A stretch of DNA of 64,000 bases from Leptidea sinapis (Eukaryota > Arthropoda > Insecta > Lepidoptera > Pieridae): the NCBI RefSeq assembly GCF_905404315.1, contig NC_066310.1:7502001-7566000 (forward strand). Reading direction: 5' to 3'. Shown here piece after piece: positions 56,990 through 64,000 of this stretch; positions within the stretch are counted from its first letter, which is position 1; the number at the start of each line of letters is the position of its first letter. Both the position numbers and the translations under genes were made by a program. The notes under the pieces were generated by a model. It had not been told where the DNA came from, did not search any database, and worked only from the letters and a program-made list of their open reading frames with translations.

Positions 56990-58260
56990 TTTCTTTGTGA
57001 GATATAAAAGTGATAAATTATATTTTATTGATTTATACGGCTGAGAAATTTTTATGTCAGAATTTTTTAAACATGAGATTAATTTCAATAAGTGATTATG
57101 AATCCTATTTTGATTAACAATATTTGAATTTCAATACACATATTGGAACCCTTATACTCGTAGAAACAATACTTTACTGTCTCACTGTAGATTCTTTTAT
57201 GTAAGCATTATAATTTCATAGGTTTTTCATATTATGTTATAAAAGATTATTTAATGTTATAAATAAAATATATTTTTTTAACCTTTGTCGTCCTTTTAAA
57301 TATAAAGTAATTCTATGAAAGAACTAAGAAGAACTAAAAGAACTAAGAATATTATTTCAATGCCCTAACAGAGTTCTAGAGAGCTTGACCAAATCAGTAT
57401 CAAATTAAGCAATAGATCTTAGATAATTTATAAGTCTAGATAGAGTCTCTTCCTGTTAGACAACCGATAAAAACAAGCCAGGAATATTAGTTTAGTGTGC
57501 ATGACTAGCTACGTCCTTATACACGCAATTTGTATGACACTTTGTGTTAGTGTGCGTGAATTGCTCAAAATAGAGGTTAGATCTAAAGTCAATTTTTTTC
57601 GACGTTTTCACAGCTATCATAGTCTATCTATAAATAATCTAAGATCTATATTTATATATGTTATTATAATGATTATGTTATAGAAGCTACCGGCTCGTAT
57701 ATATCTAATATACATTAAAAGCCAGTATTCTCTCTTATAAATAATAATGTTTATTTGTTTAAGATCGTAAACCTAAAGTTCTAAGCGACTTGGCTCACTC
57801 GTATGGCCATGTTTAAATAATATTTTATAAATCAGTGATAGTATCTCTAGTGCTAAGTAATACTTTTAAATATTTTTGCGTGAAAAAATAACCATTTATA
57901 AATTCAAGGGCCATGTACTATGAAGGGCACATGTCAGACTTAGCACGTGTATCAGTTTATTGTTAATTAGTATTTGATGTTATACAAAAGATATCAACGA
58001 AGGAACTTCATAAATGATGTAAGGGGCCCAGGAGATCACCTACCACCAAGTGAACCCCAACCCTGTCGGTTGTAACCAAGTTGTAAAATAAAATCAATAT
58101 ATTTGACCTGAAAACTTCTTTCGGAAAGCTGATTATTTTATTTTGTGGATGTTAAAATAGACTAAGGTTGAGATCTATCAAGCTTACTTAGACTTTACTC
58201 AGACTTTACTTACGTAAAACTTAGCCGAGTGTAAGCTTAGCATAATATTTGATTTCCTTT
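56990..58260. other. intergenic with a dispersed duplicate
   Basis: 57233-57345 (TATGTTATAAAAGATTATTT) is repeated at 58990-59090. No gene. Confidence 0.45.
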
Positions 58261-58264
58261 TTAT

Positions 58265-58615
58265 AGTTAATATCCGGACGACCAAGCCTTGCTCGGATTT
58301 TTAAGAATGTACAAAACTTGAACAAAAAAACAAATTAATAGGACATCTGGATTCAAGCCGGGGTCTTTGCTTTCCGGATCACCCAATGTCGCATCTGAGC
58401 TATCACAGTCTTGTTTCACCTTTGTATTCTAATGTTATTGTAGCTGTTTCTCATTAAAACACGGATAAAACTACATTTTTTTTAAACTGAAACCTAGCTA
58501 GATCGATTTATCGCCCCCGAAATCCCCTGTATACTAAATTTTATGAAAAACGTTGGAGCCGTTTCCGAGATTCAGATTATATATTTACAAGAACTGCTCG
58601 TTTAAAGATTTAAGG
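58265..58615 (-). repeat. tRNA-derived SINE, family S3, copy 3
   Basis: ATATCCGGACGACCAAGCCT, GATTCAAGCCGGGGTCTTTG and CGCATCTGAGCTATCACAGT, then the S3 body to GAGATTCAGATTATATA. Confidence 0.7.
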
Positions 58616-59620
58616 TTTCACAGCTTAAAGTATGCTGAGCTTAAGCTAAAACAACCCAATGCAAAAGTCAAGTTCGCGTTTTATCCATACTCAGCTAAGC
58701 AATAAGTAAAGTTTGAGCAAATTCTTAGTAAGCTCTATAAATCTCAACCTAAGCCTAAGGTAGCGTTAGGGTAGAGCCTTCTGGAGTCGATGGGGGCGCT
58801 ATCCGTCGCCTCGAAATTTACATTCAATTATAATCACGAATCTCGTGCCCAGTGTCACAGAATTAACTTTATGAATAGAGAACGAAAAATTTAAAAATAT
58901 ATGTACAGACTATATATATGTTACTTATTGTTATATATGTACTTGTTATTACCATATATGTTACTTGTTATTATTATATTTACCCAGATATGTTATAAAA
59001 GATTATTTAATGTTATAAAAGTTTAAAAATTATTCTTTTAATCTTGTCGTTTTTTAAGTAACGAAGTAATTCTATAAAAGAACTAATATATGTACAGTAT
59101 CAGTGTTAAATTCATATCGCACTCTATCGGAAACTGATAATGAACGGAGATCCTCGGTAGACACAGAACACCGTGGTGAATATTTAAATTTTAAAACCAA
59201 TAAATCAATAAAAAGGTTGGTTGCCTGTAAAGTCGGTTAACGGACGATAATAATCCTATTATACGATCGTCTTTATGTGTCATAATAATTTAATACTCAA
59301 AATTGTAATATTAACTAATATTACTGCACTCGCCGACCGATGCTACTTTTTTAAACAATCAAAGAACAAGATACGTCACAAGTTTATTTTAGGGCCATTG
59401 AATTGAATGCTCGTTCCACCTCGATTACCAGATAGACTATGGGCCAGATAGGATATGTCCACTGTCCCAGAACAAAATTATACTTAAATATTAGCTAAGT
59501 AATGTGTATAAAATTATTCAATCTTCTACCGCTAGTATGAAACTTACCACAGTAACGATATTCTGGACTCCTGTTTGAATGGTTAATCGACAGAAAAATT
59601 GATTTTATTAAGGATTTTTT
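58616..59620. other. intergenic, no gene seen
   Basis: AT-rich, contains the duplicate of 57233-57345 at 58990-59090 and a GTAAAGTCGGTTAACGG remnant at 59225. Confidence 0.4.
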
Positions 59621-59654
59621 AAAATAGACTAAGGTTGAGAGTTGAAAAGAATTT

Positions 59655-59770
59655 TGGCGAGACAACACGTCCTGAGGATGCCTCGTGTAGAGGCGAAACA
59701 CGTGTCGAATTGTTTAAAAACAAATATTGGCGGAATTAACACTAAAGAAAACTTAAATCATTTGTATACA
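59655..59770 (+). repeat. retroelement fragment with hammerhead-like core
   Basis: CCTGAGGATG, GCCTC/GAGGC stem and GAAAC at 59671-59699 resemble the conserved core of small hammerhead ribozymes; ATTGGCGGAATTAACACTAA follows and also occurs at 39065. See findings for the pairing and its flaws. Confidence 0.4.
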
Positions 59771-59898
59771 TAATAGATGTTCAATTACCATTTAGGACCC
59801 AGTTTTTTGAGGTTGTTTTCGTATTTGTAGAATATTTAAATTGTGAATCATGATGATTTATTTAATTTTCAAACAAAGCTTTATTGACCGACATATAA

Positions 59899-59944
59899 GT
59901 GTAAACATGTCTAACAGACTGTGGTCTGTTAGACATGTTTACAC
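59899..59944. repeat. perfect 21-bp hairpin
   Basis: Left arm 59899-59919, loop TGTG 59920-59923, right arm 59924-59944. The arms (start GTGTAAACATGTCTAACAG) are exact reverse complements. Confidence 0.95.
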
Positions 59945-60162
59945 AAGGTTAGTGTATAGTTTATAATGTTTAGCTTGTGAAAAGGCGAAATATAATGAAC
60001 ACATATAACTTTGAATAGCAGAACGTAATTTTTAATGTTGAATTCATGTTTCTACTCTTAAGACATAATATAATAAAGTATTCCATAGATTTTACACAAT
60101 GTGCCTTGAATACATCGTTATTTCTTAGGTACAATGCTGTTAAAATAAAGTTTTTATGACAA

Positions 60163-60600
60163 ATATATAGCTCAGTTGGTTAGAGCACCGGCACGGAACG
60201 CCGGAGGTCGTGGGTTCGAATCCCGCATCGTTTATAAAATTTTGTTTATCAAATTTTATTTGTGTATTAATCCTAGAAGTGAGGGTTATCACTTTAAAAA
60301 CATAACGTATTGTTTAGATTTACAAGAGCGACATCTCAAGTCAATTGCCTAATATGCAAATATTGGGGTTGAGCAGGTTATCAACTGTAAAGTAGATCCT
60401 GTAGATGAAGCTACAACCTGAGAGTTGAACAAAAAGCAAACAGAATTTAATAACGAGGCGGTACTCGAACGGTTAGCTCAGATGGTTAGAGCACCGGCAC
60501 GGAACGCCGTAGCCACGACGGGTTCGAATCCCGCATCGTACTAAAAAATTATTTATCAAATTTTATTTGTGTATTAATCCTAGAAGTGAGGGTATATATA
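60163..60600 (+). repeat. S1 SINE head-to-tail dimer
   Basis: Two tRNA-like parts in the same orientation, 60168-60235 and 60474-60543, each with an A box (TAGCTCAG) and a B box (GGGTTCGAATCCCGCATCGT) and each followed by ATCAAATTTTATTTGTGTAT and CCTAGAAGTGAGGGT. The S1 body (GGGTTGAGCAGGTTATCAAC, CTACAACCTGAGAGTTGAAC) lies between them. Anticodon-stem pairing is good in the first, but the acceptor stem does not pair, so these are not tRNA genes. Confidence 0.8.
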
Positions 60601-60619
60601 TATCTTAATATATATAAAT

Positions 60620-60875
60620 CCAGTGTCCTGATGTTTGTTTCCAGTGAAATCCCAAACTAAATGGGGATTACTTTATGGATTACTTTTAAGATCAAATTGA
60701 GAGATAGGATAGTTTTTATTTCGATTTGGGACCCATTATTATTTTCATTTTCCAATATTTGTTTTCTATGGACAAAATATTCTCTATGAGAGAATTTATT
60801 GACGCGTGGTTTGACAGTTCTGCTGTGAAACAATGTCATTATTACAAGCAACGACGTTTATTCAGACAGAAGAAA
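60620..60875 (-). repeat. AGCTGACCC repeat, minus fragment
   Basis: GATAGTTTTTATTTCGATTT, GTGGTTTGACAGTTCTGCTG and ACAAGCAACGACG; the terminal AGCTGACCC is lost. Confidence 0.6.
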
Positions 60876-62085
60876 CTGTATTTTGTTTCTCTTTAACTGG
60901 ATTAAAATTTTTGAATATATAACAATTTTTGAGAAACTTGAGCGTTTTCTGAAGTAATTTAGATAATATGACTCGTGAAAATAATTCCTAAATTTGGTAC
61001 ACGAAAAAATAATTAAGTATTTAAAGCTGGTATTAAAAATAATATTTAAGTTTTTCAGTGTAACTTTAACTTGGTATATATTTATGTAAACATACACTAG
61101 GTATGTCTTGGTAAAGGCCTTTTTTTAAATATAACTGCTAAATTAAATAACCGACAAACATGCAGAATATTACTATAGGTTTTTTAAGATTATAATTTCT
61201 ATACGGGTACCACTGAGTCGGTAACTAACTTTGGTTTTACTTTGTCTCAAATACTTCATCAGTAAATAATTGCTTATAAGACCAAATAAATATTATTTAC
61301 TGATACAAATCAAATTGATTGAAACTCTCGCCTGTAGGCATATGCCCCAGCGCTCTAACCACTAAGCCGACCAGGGTGATGCATGGTCAGTAAATCTTGG
61401 AAAGTTTGTACAACTCCTAAGATTTGGTTTGTGTACACCACTTAAAATTTTAAAAAGTATTATCTACTTCCTGAAATAACGTTGTACGTGGAATAATGAA
61501 GATAATCATCACAATATTTTTCTTTCCAGATTTAGAATAAGGTGACCAGCATCAACGCCATGCTCCGTTTGTCAACATTTAGCCGTAAGTATAACTGTGT
61601 ACGTTACGAGTATATCGATAAGATTACAAAACTGTCTATTTCTTTATATTTAAATAACATTTTATCGAATTTCAAATATATTAGCAACCACTATTTTGAA
61701 TTACATATTGATCTAACGGAGTACTTAAGTTATTAATAAAAATCTAATTGTATCACATTTAAATAGAACACTTCTTAAAGGATCAAAACGCGTTTAATTG
61801 TAACGGTGTTTCTACAATAGTTTTTGCGTAAAAATTACATTTTTATTATTATTTTAGCTAGCCCGACGTTTCGTGCCCTTTCAGAGCACGTTTTCAAGGG
61901 ACCCCCTTTACAATAATACGCGTTTTAGTCCTTTAAAAAGTGTTTTATTTAAAAATCTATAAATAACTTATTCTGTGGTTATTCTGAAACGAAAATTACC
62001 TCACCCCTCTAGACATAGACATATTTTTATTTCACATCACACAAGTAACTATAAAATATATCATTAGATTTGCAAAACAAACCTT
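60876..62085. other. intergenic, no gene seen
   Basis: AT-rich. A minus-strand tRNA-like A-box remnant (GCGCTCTAACCACTAAGCC) lies near 61352. 61855-61920 (GACGTTTCGTGCCCTTTCAG) is GC-richer and may be a transposon end. Confidence 0.4.
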
Positions 62086-62091
62086 ATGGTG

Positions 62092-62135
62092 AAAATTCAA
62101 CTGTCCAACTATTATTAGTTGGACAGTTGAATTTT
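62092..62135. repeat. perfect 19-bp hairpin
   Basis: Arms 62092-62110 (AAAATTCAACTGTCCAACT) and 62117-62135 are exact reverse complements around ATTATT. Confidence 0.95.
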
Positions 62136-62214
62136 TTTATAAATAATTAAAACCACAATACAAACAAAAAATACTTCCCAAAATTACATGAAAAGCGACA
62201 ATGGCGTATTTTTA

Positions 62215-62335
62215 ATTATGAGTCAGCATTAAAAAACACATACAACTTCAAGTTTTCACCCATCTACGATCAACAGTAACTTTTGTATCGTAATTTTAAT
62301 ATCGGCAATACAACGTTTACTGGGTCAGCTATTAT
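62215..62335 (-). repeat. AGCTGACCC repeat, minus copy
   Basis: AACTTCAAGTTTTCACCCAT to ATACAACGTTTACTGGGTCA; matches the first part of copy 8818 in reverse, including ATCTACGATCAACAGT. Confidence 0.7.
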
Positions 62336-62367
62336 TATAATAATAATAAACTTCATTTCACTTAACA

Positions 62368-62760
62368 TAAATGTTCCGTAGAAACGTCGCTACATTGTAT
62401 CTCTTCTGCCGCATTTATCACAGGGAGTGTTCCGAAGAGCTGTTTCACCTGATTCCTGCCGCAGAATTCCACATTATACATACTAAGATATCATCCACCA
62501 TCTGGATGTGTGGCGCTCCTCCACAGTGCGGTTTACAAGGAACTTTCTTCCACGAACAACTGAGCTGTGGAATGAGCTTGTACGGTGTTTCGAGAACGAA
62601 ACGAAATGGGTAACTACAAAAAAAGCGCGTACACTTTTCTAAAAGGTCTGCAACGCTCCTAAGATTCCTCTGTTGTTGTAATAGTATATTTGGCGGTGAT
62701 CACTTAACATTAGGTGACTTATACGCTCGTGTGTCCTCCTTTTCCTTAAAAAAAAACAAA
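62368..62760 (+). mobile_element. LINE J1 3' end
   Basis: FRRNVATLYLFCRIYHRECS, EELFHLIPAAEFH, MWRSSTVRFTRNF-like sequence and the 3'UTR GATCACTTAACATTAGGTGA with TCCTCCTTTTCC. Frame broken. Confidence 0.75.
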
Positions 62761-63465
62761 ATAAACACTTACCGCTCCAAAAACTTTTCTTTTACAAAGT
62801 ACATACATAGCGTTATTTCTTGTTTGATGGCAGGAAACTTTTTCTTCGAGTTAGTAGCACTCAACAGACCCTTGGTTAGCGAAGAACGTTTTACGGCCGT
62901 TCCCAATATTCAGTCTATCTCTTACTTGAGTTTAAAATCGTAACTATCGTGGACTTTTCTGTCCTAATAAAATTATCGACGGTAACTCACCTTATCCATA
63001 CATGCTGTCTGTCAATGGGACGACGTATACCTTACCAGCGATGAAGTTTGTATGGAAATTACAATTCACGCGTCCCAATATAAGGCGATGAGAATGACTT
63101 AACGGGTACATTGGGACAGCTTCAGATTATTGACAGCTAATTACTGACAGAAGAAGGTAGTAATTTATATCTATCTGTAGATAGCATATTGGGAACGGCC
63201 GTTAAAAGATCAAATTATATAAATTTCGTGTACAAAGACACCGCGTGTGTGTGTGGTTAAGAAATTGACTCACAAACCACTCCTGTAGCCACTGACCGCA
63301 TATTAAACTCCCGTATTTCTTGTGCTAATATTTGTTGTGTAGTACGCAAACCGCATTCGGAAATCATTATAATTGTTTTGTTTAACCATTGCCTTATTAC
63401 TTAACAGCCTTTTGACAATATAAAAGTGACTTTTTATGTAGTTAAGTGAAAAGAATAATATTGCC
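62761..63465. other. intergenic, no gene seen
   Basis: No recognised feature. GAACGGCCGTTAAAAGATC at 63192 and TTTTACGGCCGTTCCCAATA at 62890 form an inverted similarity about 300 bp apart (possible MITE ends). Confidence 0.4.
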
Positions 63466-63469
63466 AATA

Positions 63470-63690
63470 ATTTAACTTCAGGTATACTATGCCTATGCTT
63501 GTATACCAAATTTTCAAGTGATAAGTGAGGCCTTGTCTGTTTGTCTATATGTATGTCTGGCTAAGATATTGTCTAGCCTATGACGAAACGATCACACTAT
63601 CCATTGGTGAAAACAGCATGAAAATCGGTGCAGTAGTTTTTGAGTTAATCGTGAACAGACAGACAGTCGCGGCGGTGGACTTTGTATCAT
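63470..63690 (+). repeat. interspersed repeat related to 44480-44710
   Basis: ACTATCCATTGGTGAAAACA and AGTTAATCGTGAACAGACAG are shared with 44625-44690. Confidence 0.6.
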
Positions 63691-64000
63691 AATATTTAGT
63701 GATTTAAAAGAGAATAGAAAATTATCTCTATTTTTATATTAAGTTTAATAGAGAATAGATAAAAATATGAGCGTTCGTTCGTTCAGTCTATATTCTCAAT
63801 CCACCATCAAGGGCTCTACTTTTCCGATCACAATATTATTCATTTGGTCAGTCAGTAAATTAAATAAAGTTGTCACGGACGAGTAAAAAAAGAAGGACTC
63901 CACGCTGTAATATTAGCAAGTGAAGCACCGTTATGCTAGTGTGTGTGCGGTTACGGGGATACTAGTTACACAATTTTTTCTCCCTTAAATAATCATACAT

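Noticed and set aside
60168..60240. Possible tRNA gene
   Set aside because: A and B boxes and the anticodon stem look good, but the acceptor stem does not pair and the same sequence recurs as a SINE head.
1..64000. CRISPR arrays, bacterial operons, rRNA genes
   Set aside because: No regularly spaced repeats with unique spacers, no bacterial gene organisation and no rRNA sequence; the introns and repeats show a eukaryote.

Overview
The window is AT-rich eukaryotic DNA with long introns, GT/AG exons and a dense load of LINEs, tRNA-derived SINEs, MITEs and mariner. The repeat types (Jockey-like LINE tails, the AGCTGACCC repeat, the GACGAGCAGGACGTTCAGC repeat, the GAAGTCGGTT family) are those I associate with moth and butterfly genomes, so a lepidopteran is the most likely source. 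The species cannot be told from the sequence alone.

Region 1 (1-27.3 kb, + strand) holds the 3' part of one host gene. It is the insect ZO-1 homologue polychaetoid/Tamou (pyd), a MAGUK junction scaffold. I could join sixteen coding exons in frame by hand: 1436-1607, 2263-2479, 3265-3445, 6911-7135, 7444-7594, 9845-9978, 12144-12287, 13204-13319, 15870-15989, 16332-16460, 18021-18144, 18591-18758, 19111-19207, 20331-20406, 22920-25375 and 26120-26343. They give 4734 nt, or 1577 residues plus a stop. The 5' exons (PDZ domains and most of SH3) lie upstream of the window. Exons 1-3 encode the guanylate-kinase-like domain, exons 4-14 a proline-rich disordered linker, exon 15 an 819-codon module with about twenty tyrosine repeats, and exons 15-16 the C-terminal ZU5 domain. 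An 804-nt open exon at 5468-6271 inside intron 3 is either an alternative 3' terminal exon or a nested intronless gene. Reading through the exon 15 donor gives a second possible alternative C-terminus.

The pyd introns carry LINE, RTE, SINE and MITE insertions. Two arrangements could affect splicing: an inverted pair of about 240 bp around exons 9-10, and a direct pair of about 160 bp around exon 11.

Region 2 (27.3-64 kb) shows no convincing host gene. It is intergenic or deep intronic DNA built from mobile-element remnants: a Jockey-type LINE with an internal deletion (39.8-41.9 kb), a decayed mariner with both ends (43.17-44.47 kb), a hAT-type MITE with an exact 8-bp target duplication nested in an RTE tail (51.9-52.8 kb), six copies of one LINE 3' end (two forming an inverted pair), three tRNA-derived SINE families including a head-to-tail dimer at 60.2-60.6 kb, and several foldback or hairpin sequences. 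No CRISPR array, rRNA gene or intact tRNA gene was seen. All exon calls are manual, based on splice sites, reading phase and remembered family resemblance. Repeat family names are by recognition and were not checked against a library.
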